A stretch of DNA of 64,000 nt from an uncultured Planctomycetota bacterium (GTDB lineage Bacteria; Planctomycetota; Brocadiia; CAIUPP01), in NCBI GenBank assembly GCA_903901045.1, contig CAIUPP010000120.1:1-64000 (forward strand). Direction: 5' to 3'. Both the position numbers and the translations under genes were made by a program. Under the pieces are notes generated by a model. It was not told the origin of the DNA. It saw nothing but the letters and a program-made list of their open reading frames with translations, and did not search any database. Below are positions 40,031-48,237 of this stretch, piece after piece (the first letter of the stretch is position 1; the number at the start of each line of letters is the position of its first letter).

Positions 40031-41491
40031 GTGCGGTATCGCTATCCGGAGTACAACGTCGATTTGACCCCCGAGTTGCTTGGGAAATGCCGTGATGTCG
40101 CCCAGCGCCTCCTGGAGGAGGTCGGGCTGAAAGTGCGGAATCCCGGTTTCGTCAAGACTCTGCAAGGCCAGAAGGGCGTCCGAGTGGAGGGAGAGCGCGT
40201 CCACTTGTCGCGTCCGCTGACCGACAGGTTCATGGAGGAGTATATCGGGCAGACCCGCGCGGCGTTGATCAAGAGCGACGGCGAGCAAAAGCCCGGCCTG
40301 GAGTGGACGCTTCGGTGCAACGGCTTCTCCATCATGGTCATTGACGTGGAGACGGACGAGGCGCGTCCCGCCACCTGCCGCGACCTGCGCGACCTGATCC
40401 GCCTCGTGCGCTCTTTCGGCATGAGCGGTTCATATCCCTGCACCCCGCAGGATGTTCCTCCGCTCATGCGCGCGCTGGCCTGTTTCAAAATCTGCTGGCA
40501 GGAGAGCGACAACATCCGCCCCTTCGATTACATGGACGTCCGCCAGACCCCGTATCTGCTCGAAATGCACCGCGTCATGGGGAAGCCCTTCACGATCAAC
40601 GTCAACGTCCCGCAGGCCATGACCGTCTCCGAGCATGACATCGACATCTTCATGAAGTACTACCCGGTCTGGAAGCGCAACCACTCGGAGATAGCGTTCT
40701 ACAGCATCTGCGACTATCCGATGCTCGGCGTGAGCAAGCCGATCACGGCCACCGGGTCGCTGACCTCCTACCTTTCGCAGTCCTTCGGGACATACATGCT
40801 GTTCAAACTCTTCGATCCGGACGTGGAGATGCTGCCGCGCCTCTCGGCGGGCTTCCCGGTCGACTTGCAGACCCTGTGCTGGGCGTACGGCTCGCCGCGC
40901 AGGCATCTTTACGATTTCCTCAATTCGCGCGCGCTGCCGGCGCTTTGCGGCTTGCGCCCGGAGGAGTACGCGCCGTCCGCCGGCTCGCTGGATACCGGCT
41001 CCTGCGCCGTGGACGTTCGCGCCGGGATTGAGAAAACCTCCTCGGCCCTGGTGAGCGCGCTGCAGGGCGCTCGGTATTTCACCGGCGCGGGCAACCTGGC
41101 GGTGGACGACCTTTTCAGCGGCGTCCAACTGGTCATCGACGTCGAGATATTCGAGTACGTCAAAGAGCTCGTGCAATCCTTCTCGCCCCACCCGGACCTC
41201 GTGACCATGGACGGGGTGTACGAGGTGCTCCAGGATGTGGCGATGGGAACGGACGAGTTCTATTCCCATCCCGACACGGCCGCGAAAGTGCGGCATCTGC
41301 TGCCGGTCTCCAAGCGACGCCCTGCGGAAAAACTCCGGGCTTGGATGGCCCATCGTCAGAACCTCAAGGAACGCGCCCGCGAAGAATGCATCGAGCGCAT
41401 CCGAACGCAGCCACCGTTCCAGCTGGCCGCCAAACAAAGCGCGGAACTGGAAACTATTTATGCCCGCGCGGAACGTGAACTGGCCGGGTAA
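40031..41491 (+). CDS. MttB-like (trimethylamine methyltransferase family) protein, second
   Basis: A 486-residue second MttB superfamily member, distinct from the one at 27093. The N-terminal pair DVAQRLLEEVGLKVRNPGFV is in the expected place. The barrel half includes GKPFTINVNVPQAMTVSE, PITATGSLTSYLSQSFG and AGNLAVDDLFSGVQLVID, which match the conserved late barrel strands of the family. There is no internal TAG. It starts at GTG 40031 after AGAGGAG. Why the block needs two MttB-like proteins and no corrinoid protein is unclear. They may act on different methylated positions, or have lost methyl transfer. Confidence 0.8.
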   Translation: MRYRYPEYNVDLTPELLGKCRDVAQRLLEEVGLKVRNPGFVKTLQGQKGVRVEGERVHLSRPLTDRFMEEYIGQTRAALIKSDGEQKPGLEWTLRCNGFSIMVIDVETDEARPATCRDLRDLIRLVRSFGMSGSYPCTPQDVPPLMRALACFKICWQESDNIRPFDYMDVRQTPYLLEMHRVMGKPFTINVNVPQAMTVSEHDIDIFMKYYPVWKRNHSEIAFYSICDYPMLGVSKPITATGSLTSYLSQSFGTYMLFKLFDPDVEMLPRLSAGFPVDLQTLCWAYGSPRRHLYDFLNSRALPALCGLRPEEYAPSAGSLDTGSCAVDVRAGIEKTSSALVSALQGARYFTGAGNLAVDDLFSGVQLVIDVEIFEYVKELVQSFSPHPDLVTMDGVYEVLQDVAMGTDEFYSHPDTAAKVRHLLPVSKRRPAEKLRAWMAHRQNLKERAREECIERIRTQPPFQLAAKQSAELETIYARAERELAG

Positions 41492-41502
41492 TTGGAGAAG
41501 AC

Positions 41503-42531
41503 ATGAAGACGATTCGAGTCGGACTGATGCGTTGCGACACGCACGGAGCCTACTACGCCGCGTTGATGGACAAGCATGACCCGCTTCTCCTGCGCGACCC
41601 CTCCAGCCTCGGCCTCACCGACCGGGGGGACAGTTGGATGCGCGGCGGCGCTTACTTCTACCATTACACGCATTACTCCGACTCCCGGCTGATGACCGTC
41701 CCCTTTGTGAACGGCTTCCGCATCACGAAGATGTGGGACCCGAACCCGGTCGCCTCCACCATGCTGTCGAAAATCTTCTACGGCAAAGCCCAGGTCTGCA
41801 AGCGGCCGGAGGAGGCCTCCGACGACGTGGACATGGTCTTCCTTGCCGACTGCAACGGCGATGGCTCGGACCATCGGAAGCTGGCCGAGCCGGGGCTGCG
41901 CAAGGGAGTGCCGACGTTCGTCGACAAGCCCTTCGCCTGCGACGTCAAGGACGCCGTGGCGATGGTGGACCTTGCGCGCAAGCGCAGGACGCCTCTGATG
42001 TCCCTCTCGATCCTGCGGACAGTTCCCCATTTCACCCGCTTCCGGGCGCGCTTCGCTGAATTGGGCGCACTGCATTTCGGCAGCGTCGAAGGGGGCGGAA
42101 CCACATTCGCCGGCCAGATCCACACCATCAACATAGCGCAGCACCTCTTCGGCTCCGGGGTAGTCTCAGTCCAAAGCATGGGGAAGGAGCCGATGTCTTA
42201 CATGCATCTGGACTACGGCGGGCGCAAGGATCGCCCACTCCAGGGCGTAACGCTCAACTGTCTCATCGGGACCACCCCGCACTGCGCGTTTTACGCGAGC
42301 GCCTATGGCCCCGAAGGGGCCGTGCATTCCCCGCCCATCGGAGATTTCCAGTTCCCCTGGGGCGCTGCGCGGAACCTCGAACTGGCCCGCCAGATGGTTC
42401 AGACCAGGAAGCCGGTCGTCCCCTACGAGGAGATGATCGAGAACGTGGCCGTCGCCACGGCGGCGCGGCTCTCCCACAAGCGGGGCCGGGCGGTCAAACT
42501 CAGCGAAGTGTGGCGCGGGGCGAAGCGATAG
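41503..42531 (+). CDS. Gfo/Idh/MocA-like oxidoreductase with atypical N-terminus, paralogue
   Basis: A 342-residue paralogue of the protein at 37919. The first strand VGLMRCDTHGAYYAALMD again lacks GxGxxG, and the inserted segment (residues about 25-65) is Gly/Tyr-rich. The lysine motif is TFVDKPFACDVKDAVAMV. The C-terminal half has FAGQIHTINIAQHLFGSGVVSVQSM. It is the last gene of the rightward block, followed by a strong hairpin. Its position at the end, with a paralogue four genes earlier, suggests duplication inside the cluster. Confidence 0.82.
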   Translation: MKTIRVGLMRCDTHGAYYAALMDKHDPLLLRDPSSLGLTDRGDSWMRGGAYFYHYTHYSDSRLMTVPFVNGFRITKMWDPNPVASTMLSKIFYGKAQVCKRPEEASDDVDMVFLADCNGDGSDHRKLAEPGLRKGVPTFVDKPFACDVKDAVAMVDLARKRRTPLMSLSILRTVPHFTRFRARFAELGALHFGSVEGGGTTFAGQIHTINIAQHLFGSGVVSVQSMGKEPMSYMHLDYGGRKDRPLQGVTLNCLIGTTPHCAFYASAYGPEGAVHSPPIGDFQFPWGAARNLELARQMVQTRKPVVPYEEMIENVAVATAARLSHKRGRAVKLSEVWRGAKR

Positions 42532-42550
42532 CGGCTCACTCGCGCGTATC

Positions 42551-42590
42551 GTCATTGCGAGGAGCGCAGCGACGAAGCAAGGCTACGTCG
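42551..42590. repeat. Fragment of a dispersed GTCATTGCGAGGAG-type repeat
   Basis: GTCATTGCGAGGAGCGCAGC followed by GACGAAGCAA is related to the reverse of the repeats at 3523 and 4397 (TCCTCGCAATGAC). It lies between the cluster's last stop codon and its terminator. Confidence 0.45.
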
Positions 42591-42623
42591 AAGCGAACCG
42601 CGGCCGGCGGAGCGGAAAACGAA

Positions 42624-42649
42624 GCGGCGCCCGTAACGACGGGCGCCGC
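42624..42649. terminator. Terminator between convergent operons
   Basis: GCGGCGCCCGT and ACGGGCGCCGC form a perfect 11-bp stem around AACG, followed by TTGCGTT on the plus strand. It ends the 16.5-kb rightward block and may also serve the leftward pseudopilin gene. Confidence 0.8.
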
Positions 42650-42676
42650 TTGCGTTAACAGCCCAACGGTGCGAAC

Positions 42677-43900
42677 TCAGAGATCGAGACCCGCCATGGT
42701 GTCGAAGAGATGCCAGAGAAGGAACCCCTCGGTGCCGGTGTTGTTGTTCGAAACGCTGGGGCAGCAATGCCCCATGCTCTGCATCGCCGTAACCGCGCCT
42801 AAGGACCAGTTGTCGTCCGAGGCGAGGCTGGCGCTGCAATAGGCGTCATCCTTGGCAACGGAGGGGCTGTCCCCCGTGGCGGCGTTCCAATACATCACGC
42901 TCTGCTGCGGGTCGCCCTGGAACTTCGCATGCCAGTCGCCGTACAGAACGTTGTATCCGTCGCGATGCGCATAGAAGCCGAAACCGCGGCTGACCTCGGC
43001 GGTGACGGAGCCGCCTATCGGATGGTCATACTTGGAGAAGGTGTCCGCCGCGATGGCGCGGTCTCCCAACAACTTGCCCGACTTGAACTGCGGGCAGCCG
43101 ACTTTGACGCTCACGCCCGGCTTGGTGATGGGCGCGATGCTGGGGCTGAACACGTCCGTCATGCCGTCCATCAGGTTGCTGCACAGCAGGGGAACGGAGC
43201 GGTAGTTGTAATGCGACTGAAAACCGTAAGTGTTCGTGACGCCCATCCAGGTCTTGCCCAGAGCGGCCCAGTTCCCCTGGGTCATGGACTTGGCGTCGAA
43301 CCCGCCCAATAGCTTGAGGTCGGCGGCGCTGCAGGCCGCGCCAATGGCGCCGTAATCGGCGCGCATATTGCTGGCCGACGGGCACAGCAGCGTCTTGGTA
43401 TCCGCCAGATAGCCGCTGGTCACTAGGCTGCCCAGACCGACCGGGCCGACCTTCAGCGCCGTCGTGCTGCCGGTTCCGAAGAAGGCGGTGCGATAGAAGC
43501 TGACGCCCTCCGGTCCCCAATCGCCGCTGGTTGTCGTGTCGGGCGCGTCCTTCTTCGACGCCGTGCCGGGGATGGCGAGATTCATCTGGATCTGCGCCAG
43601 GGTCCCGGCGACCATTTCCTTGTACAGCACAGGCGTCTTGGCGGTGGCATTATGCGGATTCACGCCGTAACCGGGATAGGAGAAGAAGTAGCCGGAGTAG
43701 TCGCCGGTGTAGCTCTCCAGCGCCTTGGCGAACTGATTGAGGTTGTTGATGCAGGCGGTGCGCCGCGCCTTCTCGCGCGCCGCGGCCAGCGCCGGCAGGA
43801 GCATCCCGGCGAGAATGGCTATGATGGCTATCACCACCAGAAGCTCGATCAACGTAAAGGCTTTGAACCGCCGCAGAAGACGTTTGGTAAGACGTTTCAT
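42677..43900 (-). CDS. H-X9-DG-type pseudopilin (type II secretion-like)
   Basis: A 407-residue exported protein with a class III prepilin leader: basic [13 protein letters not shown], then [17 protein letters not shown], with Glu19 at +5 of the mature protein. The residue before the cleavage site is Ala14 instead of the usual Gly. A helical shaft ([21 protein letters not shown]) leads to a large C-terminal domain with [16 protein letters not shown], a variant of the H-X9-DG motif (DW where DG is usual). Such proteins are very abundant in Planctomycetota and relatives and their function is poorly known. I chose ATG 43900 right at the leader; the open frame continues upstream without pilin character. 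Confidence 0.88.
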   Translation of the reverse strand: MKRLTKRLLRRFKAFTLIELLVVIAIIAILAGMLLPALAAAREKARRTACINNLNQFAKALESYTGDYSGYFFSYPGYGVNPHNATAKTPVLYKEMVAGTLAQIQMNLAIPGTASKKDAPDTTTSGDWGPEGVSFYRTAFFGTGSTTALKVGPVGLGSLVTSGYLADTKTLLCPSASNMRADYGAIGAACSAADLKLLGGFDAKSMTQGNWAALGKTWMGVTNTYGFQSHYNYRSVPLLCSNLMDGMTDVFSPSIAPITKPGVSVKVGCPQFKSGKLLGDRAIAADTFSKYDHPIGGSVTAEVSRGFGFYAHRDGYNVLYGDWHAKFQGDPQQSVMYWNAATGDSPSVAKDDAYCSASLASDDNWSLGAVTAMQSMGHCCPSVSNNNTGTEGFLLWHLFDTMAGLDL

Positions 43901-43973
43901 GATTGACCTGCCTTTGTATAATGTGAGCGTCAGGAAACACTGGATTCCCGCAGTATGAAACGGTCTGGCGGGA

Positions 43974-44459
43974 TCACCCCGCTGCGACGATGGGGGCGGG
44001 AGGGGCGCGTTCACGCGGGGTCCCTTTCGCCGGGTTCTCCCGCGCGCGTTCCGATGACGTTCCATGGAACAAGCTCACCGGACCGGTGAAGGGGAAGCCG
44101 GGGCCCTTGCCGATGTCGGCCAGGCCCGGCCGCTCGTTGCCCGGAACGCAGGCGCAGGGATGCGCGACCTGTATGACGGGGGGCGTGGAGATGGGGGGGG
44201 CGTCCTTCAGATGGACGCGCTTGCGCTCCATCTCCTTCATGTACTTCTCGGTGTTCGCGAGAAACGTCTTGGCGCATTCATTGCAGCAGAAGAAAATGCG
44301 CTTCCCCTGAAAGTCCACGAAGCAGTCGGCATTGGGAGCCATCCCCATGACGGGACAGCTCTCCTGGGGCGGCTCCGAAGCCGACGGACTTTTCGGCCCG
44401 CAGCCGGCGAGCGTGAGCGCTGCCAACGCCAGCCAGACCACTATGTGCGCGCTTCTCAT
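43974..44459 (-). CDS. Lipoprotein with YHS/TRASH-like metal-binding domain
   Basis: A 161-residue predicted lipoprotein. The signal peptide [16 protein letters not shown] contains a lipobox (LAGC). After a short Ser/Pro linker comes a YHS-like domain: SCPVMGM, then [18 protein letters not shown] and YMKEM, with four cysteines suited to copper, zinc or another soft metal. The C-terminal 60 residues are Pro/Ala-rich and disordered-looking, with [10 protein letters not shown] adding two cysteines. I chose ATG 44459, with GGGAGC upstream, over an earlier in-frame start at 44534. YHS domains often accompany metal efflux or storage; no such gene is adjacent. Confidence 0.75.
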   Translation of the reverse strand: MRSAHIVVWLALAALTLAGCGPKSPSASEPPQESCPVMGMAPNADCFVDFQGKRIFFCCNECAKTFLANTEKYMKEMERKRVHLKDAPPISTPPVIQVAHPCACVPGNERPGLADIGKGPGFPFTGPVSLFHGTSSERARENPAKGTPRERAPPAPIVAAG

Positions 44460-44851
44460 CGCCCCCGCTCCCTTGAGACTGTTCACAACCATCCTCTTGT
44501 CGATGATATGCAGGCTGAAACGTATCCAACTCAACTTACCTTTTCTAACCCGAACTAGGTTCGTAAACCATCGGGCCTACTCCCGCACTGGGCCTAGGGG
44601 AGAGGCCTGAGGCGTAAACGAAGCAAAGCAATAGCGAATAGGGAATGGGCAATAGCGAATTGAGAATGAACGGAAACTGCATTTACGCGCGTGACGCGGT
44701 CAGGTCCTTTGCAGGGGCGCAGCATGCTGCGCCCACATTGCCAATTGGCAATTGCTCATTGTCCATTGACCATTGCGCCGTTCCTTGACGCCGCGTCGAA
44801 CAGGCGGTATTGTGACGCCAGAAGGTGGACTCATAGGCAGGAGGGGATGTC
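44460..44851. other. Intergenic region without a gene
   Basis: About 390 bases between two divergent genes. It holds the first 63-base direct repeat (44713-44775) and AT-richer sequence around 44520-44570, which is where promoters for the lipoprotein or the pilin-like gene would be expected. No convincing -35/-10 pair stands out, and no RNA gene is visible. Confidence 0.6.
44713..44775. repeat. 63-bp direct repeat, left copy
   Basis: AGGGGCGCAGCATGCTGCGC, then a TTGCCAATTGGCAA palindrome and TCATTGTCCATTGACCATTG. It matches 45612-45674 at 60 of 63 positions. The two copies bracket the pilin-like gene at 44852-45613. Confidence 0.85.
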
Positions 44852-45613
44852 ATGCGGCGGATGCGAGGGCTGACGCGGATAGAAGCAGTTGTGCTCGTCG
44901 CGATCGTGGTGATCGCCGTCGGCGTTCTTGTGCCTTTGATTGTCCAAACCCACGAGCCTGCGAGGCAAAGGCAGTGTAACTCGTACCTTGGCCCAATTGT
45001 CAAGGCATGCACGACCTATCAGGAACCAAACGGGGATTTCTTTCCCGCGCAATCGCAATACATCGCTGGGACAATGGATACTTTTCTCCCGATGCCGTCG
45101 CTGGCGATACTCTATCCGGAGTTCGTTGATGATCCCCATGTGTTTGGATGCCCGCACACTGAGGATCGCCCGATGATAACCATCCAGTATCTCCCAGTCG
45201 GTGGAAATCCCAAGGCCATTCGGCACGTGGACTTCGGCCCTGTCAGCGGCAACGCGAAGTGCAGTTATTTCTACGATGAGCGCTCCAACTTCCACACCAT
45301 CGCTCCGGGGCAGGCGATGGCCTGCGATGCGGATGGGATGTTCTGGCTCGACGCAAAGGACAAGTATCCGGCCTACGATGCCAACTGGACGCGCCAGCCG
45401 CGCAAGCCGAACCACGAAAACGGCATGAACGTCATGTACTTCGACGGCCACGTGCGGTGGGCCGACATGGTCTACGCCAGCGATAACCCGAAGGACAACA
45501 TCTTCTGCCCCAACGGCGGCTCCGCGGATGGCTCCGGTCAGTGGGGCGCGGATACCGATGCGTACCTCTGGGACGGCGTCAACGCGCGCGCAACGCAACT
45601 GGACGCCCCGTAG
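44852..45613 (+). CDS. H-X9-DG-type pseudopilin-like protein, divergent leader
   Basis: A 253-residue protein with a short prepilin-like leader MRRMRG|LTRIEAVVLVAIVVIAVG. Gly6 is before the cut and Glu11 at +5, but Leu replaces Phe at +1. The shaft is short, and the C-terminal HENGMNVMYFDGHVRWADM has the H-X9-DG motif exactly. Cysteines are spread through the middle (CNSYL, FGCPHTED). It lies between two 63-bp direct repeats; the right copy starts just before its stop codon, so its last residues come from near the repeat edge. It may have been duplicated or moved with them. Confidence 0.75.
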   Translation: MRRMRGLTRIEAVVLVAIVVIAVGVLVPLIVQTHEPARQRQCNSYLGPIVKACTTYQEPNGDFFPAQSQYIAGTMDTFLPMPSLAILYPEFVDDPHVFGCPHTEDRPMITIQYLPVGGNPKAIRHVDFGPVSGNAKCSYFYDERSNFHTIAPGQAMACDADGMFWLDAKDKYPAYDANWTRQPRKPNHENGMNVMYFDGHVRWADMVYASDNPKDNIFCPNGGSADGSGQWGADTDAYLWDGVNARATQLDAP

Positions 45614-45674
45614 GGGCGCAGCATGCTGCGCCCTCGTTGCCAATTGGCAATTGCCCATTGTCCATTGACCATTG
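45612..45674. repeat. 63-bp direct repeat, right copy
   Basis: Second copy of 44713-44775, with three mismatches. It begins inside the stop codon of the pilin-like gene. The first 22 bases are a palindrome centred on GCATGC. Confidence 0.85.
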
Positions 45675-45743
45675 ATTCCTCCCCGCCTATAATGTTTTCA
45701 CTGTCAAGGTACGTCCCGGTTCACATAGGTCTGAGGAGGTTTA

Positions 45744-46067
45744 ATGGCGCACACCTACGAAGAGCTCAAGGGCATGACGGTCGCCCAGCTTCGCGAAATC
45801 GCCCAGGGGGTCCAGAGCGACGCCGTGCAGGGCTACAGCACCATGCACAAGGACCACCTGCTGCCGGCGCTGTGCAAGGCGCTGGGGATCGAGGCGCACG
45901 TCCACCACGTCGCCGCCCTTGCCGCGAAGACCGAAGTCAAGAAACAGATTCGCGCCCTCAAGGCCAAGCGAGACGAAATGGTGAAGGCGCATGACCATAA
46001 GAACCTCACAGACGTCCGCCACCAGATTCGCAGCCTCAAACGCAAACTGCGCAAGGCGGCGAGATAG
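45744..46067 (+). CDS. Small basic protein with Rho N-terminal/SAP-like helix-extended fold
   Basis: A 107-residue protein. Residues 3-50 (TYEELKGMTVAQLREIAQGV, then HKDHLLPALCKALGI) match the LEM/SAP-like fold seen at the N-terminus of Rho and in small nucleic-acid-binding proteins. Residues 58-107 are a highly charged helix (KKQIRALKAKRDEMVKAHD...RSLKRKLRKAAR), likely coiled coil or RNA/DNA-binding. Histidines are unusually frequent (HVHHVAAL). ATG 45744 has a strong GAGGAGG site and the gene ends at a hairpin, so it is well expressed and monocistronic. A nucleoid- or RNA-associated role is inferred. Confidence 0.7.
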   Translation: MAHTYEELKGMTVAQLREIAQGVQSDAVQGYSTMHKDHLLPALCKALGIEAHVHHVAALAAKTEVKKQIRALKAKRDEMVKAHDHKNLTDVRHQIRSLKRKLRKAAR

Positions 46068-46095
46068 TTCAACCTTCGCAATGGACGTTGAATAG

Positions 46096-46123
46096 AGCGG
46101 GCGGCGCCAACGCGTCGCCCGCT
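46096..46123 (+). terminator. Hairpin after the small basic protein gene
   Basis: AGCGGGCG (46096-46103) pairs with CGCCCGCT (46116-46123) around a 12-base loop, followed by GATATTTAA. It starts 28 bases after the stop codon. The T-tract is short. Confidence 0.6.
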
Positions 46124-46287
46124 GATATTTAAGCCGTTGTTTCTTTCGTCATTCGTCATTCGGGTTTCGTCATTATTCCTCTATTGATTGCCCCCGCCTC
46201 CGCCCTTAGAATCGAACGGGATGGAAGAGATGACGCAGGGACTCTTTCACCCGCAGCGCTTCACATTTCAAGGGAAGGGAGTCTGAC

Positions 46288-46905
46288 ATGACCAGAGTCC
46301 AGGTCATCTTCTACAGCATGTACGGCCACGTGTACCAGATGGCGGAGGCGGTGGCGGCGGGGGCGCGCGAAACGCCCGGCGCGGAAGTGAAGCTGTTCCA
46401 GGTCCCGGAACTGGTGCCCGAGGAGGCGCTGGTCAAGAGCGGCGCGAAAGCGGCGCGGGACGTCTTCAAGAATATCCCCTTCGCCGTGCCCGAGCAGATG
46501 GCCGAAGCGGACGCGATTCTCTTCGGCACCCCCACGCGCTTCGGGAACATGTGCGCCCAGATGCGCAACTTCATGGACCGCACCACCAAGCTCTGGCTCG
46601 CCGGCGCGCTGGCCGGCAAGGTTGGCAGCGTCTTCGTCTCCACCGCTACTCAGCATGGCGGGCAGGAGACCACCGTCACGAGTTTCCACAGCACGCTCCT
46701 GCACCACGGAATGGTCATCGTCGGGGTCCCTTACACCGAGGCGCGGCTGATGAATATGAAGGAGATCACCGGCGGCAGTCCCTACGGCGCGTCCACGCTG
46801 GCGGATGTGGACGGCTCGCGCAAGCCCTCGGAGAATGAACTGGCCATCGCCCGTTTCCAGGGACGGCACGTCGCGGACATCGCCCGGAGGCTCTTCGGAA
46901 GGTGA
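46288..46905 (+). CDS. wrbA: NAD(P)H:quinone oxidoreductase, WrbA type
   Basis: A 205-residue flavodoxin-like FMN enzyme that reduces quinones by two electrons in the cytoplasm. The FMN phosphate loop is [14 protein letters not shown] near the N-terminus, followed by [18 protein letters not shown] and [12 protein letters not shown], all hallmark WrbA blocks. The length is typical (about 198-205). There is no signal peptide. It stands alone, with a GGGAAGG site before ATG 46288. A role in oxidative-stress defence is known for the family. Confidence 0.93.
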   Translation: MTRVQVIFYSMYGHVYQMAEAVAAGARETPGAEVKLFQVPELVPEEALVKSGAKAARDVFKNIPFAVPEQMAEADAILFGTPTRFGNMCAQMRNFMDRTTKLWLAGALAGKVGSVFVSTATQHGGQETTVTSFHSTLLHHGMVIVGVPYTEARLMNMKEITGGSPYGASTLADVDGSRKPSENELAIARFQGRHVADIARRLFGR

Positions 46906-47032
46906 GCCGGGCGGGCTGTTGTCGGCGGAAGTTCGAGCGGATTCCTTTCGTCAGACACTCTTCCCGGCATAATGCGGAAAAGCAACCGGGGGGGAGTTTT
47001 GCATTTTCTTGTCAGCGTGAGGCCGTGAGATT

Positions 47033-48169
47033 ATGGACTCCAGTGAGTACGTCACCCGCTTTGCGCCGCCGGAGCGCGCGCAGGCGGATCTTCTCGAGCG
47101 TCAAGTGCGGCTGTTCGCCGAGAATTCCGTGCTGACGCAGTTGTACGACGCCGTCACGGAGATCGTGCTCATCCTCAACGCGCAGCGGCAGATCGTCTTC
47201 TGCAACCGCCACTTTGCGGAAATGCTCGGGCGCGGCGGTCGGGAGTCCGTCTATGGGCTGCGCCCCGGCGAGGCGCTCGGCTGCGTGCACGCCGCCCAGA
47301 CCCCCGGCGGGTGCGGGACGACGGAGTTCTGCGCCACCTGCGGCGCGGTGAACGCATTGCTTCACGCCGGGCAGGGGAGGGTGGATACCCAGGAATGCAG
47401 TATTCTCCGCGAGGCGGACGCGGACGCCCTGGAACTCATGGTGCGATCGAGCCCGCTCATGCTGGATGGCAAGCTCTTCACCATCGTGGCGCTCGTCGAC
47501 ATCAGCCATGAGAAGCGGCGGCGCGTCCTGGAACGCATCTTCTTCCACGACCTGATGAACACGGCCATCGGGCTGCAAATCCTGTCGCGCGCGCTGGCGA
47601 AGACGACGGGGGAGCGCGCCGCGGCGATGGGGGGCAATATCGCTCGGGGGCTGAATACGCTCGTGGATGAGATCGAGGGGCAGCGCGACCTGCTGGCCGC
47701 CGAGACGCACGAATTGCGCGTCCATCCCGGCCCGGCGGACTCCGCCGAATTGCTCGAAGAACTGCGCGCGGGGTATGCGCACTTCGCGCAGGAGCGGGAC
47801 TGCTCGCTCCTCATGGACCCGGCCTCGGACCGCGTGAGTTTCGTCAGCGACCGGAAGATTCTCCTGCGCGTCCTGCGCAATATGCTGAAGAACGCCATCG
47901 AGGCCTCCTATCATGACGAAACCGTCACCCTGGGCTGCCGCCAGGAGGATGGCCGCGTCCAATTCTGGGTTCACAACTGCGCGTTCATCCCCCGCACGCA
48001 GCAGCTTCAGATATTTCAGCGCTCCTTCTCGACACACGGGGCCGGGCGCGGCCTGGGCACCTACAGCGTGAAGCTGCTCACCGAGCGATACCTGAAGGGC
48101 TCGGTATCCTTTAGCTCCTCCGAGTCCGCCGGAACCAGGTTTGTCGTCAGCGTGCCCTGCGCGCTCTGA
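47033..48169 (+). CDS. Sensor histidine kinase with Cys-rich PAS region
   Basis: A 378-residue cytoplasmic kinase. Residues about 30-155 form a PAS-like domain (YDAVTEIVLILNAQRQIVFC) that contains GCVHAAQTPGGCGTTEFC and ATCG: cysteines 84, 94, 100 and 103, a likely metal or iron-sulfur site. The dimerisation/phosphoacceptor helix has FFHDLMNT with His172. The ATPase domain has RNMLKNAIEAS (N box) and a G region in GAGRGLGTYSVKLL. There is no transmembrane segment, so it senses a cytoplasmic signal such as redox or metal. No response regulator is adjacent. The G1 box is poorly conserved, so activity should not be assumed. Confidence 0.85.
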   Translation: MDSSEYVTRFAPPERAQADLLERQVRLFAENSVLTQLYDAVTEIVLILNAQRQIVFCNRHFAEMLGRGGRESVYGLRPGEALGCVHAAQTPGGCGTTEFCATCGAVNALLHAGQGRVDTQECSILREADADALELMVRSSPLMLDGKLFTIVALVDISHEKRRRVLERIFFHDLMNTAIGLQILSRALAKTTGERAAAMGGNIARGLNTLVDEIEGQRDLLAAETHELRVHPGPADSAELLEELRAGYAHFAQERDCSLLMDPASDRVSFVSDRKILLRVLRNMLKNAIEASYHDETVTLGCRQEDGRVQFWVHNCAFIPRTQQLQIFQRSFSTHGAGRGLGTYSVKLLTERYLKGSVSFSSSESAGTRFVVSVPCAL

Positions 48170-48237
48170 CCATTCCGCCCACCCACCGCATATTTGCCGG
48201 GCGGGCGCGGCCGGTGGTAAGATAATCAGCCACAGCA

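Noticed and set aside
27093-41491. Pyrrolysine TAG codon within the MttB-like genes
   Set aside because: Both frames are uninterrupted from start to stop, so no in-frame amber codon is present.
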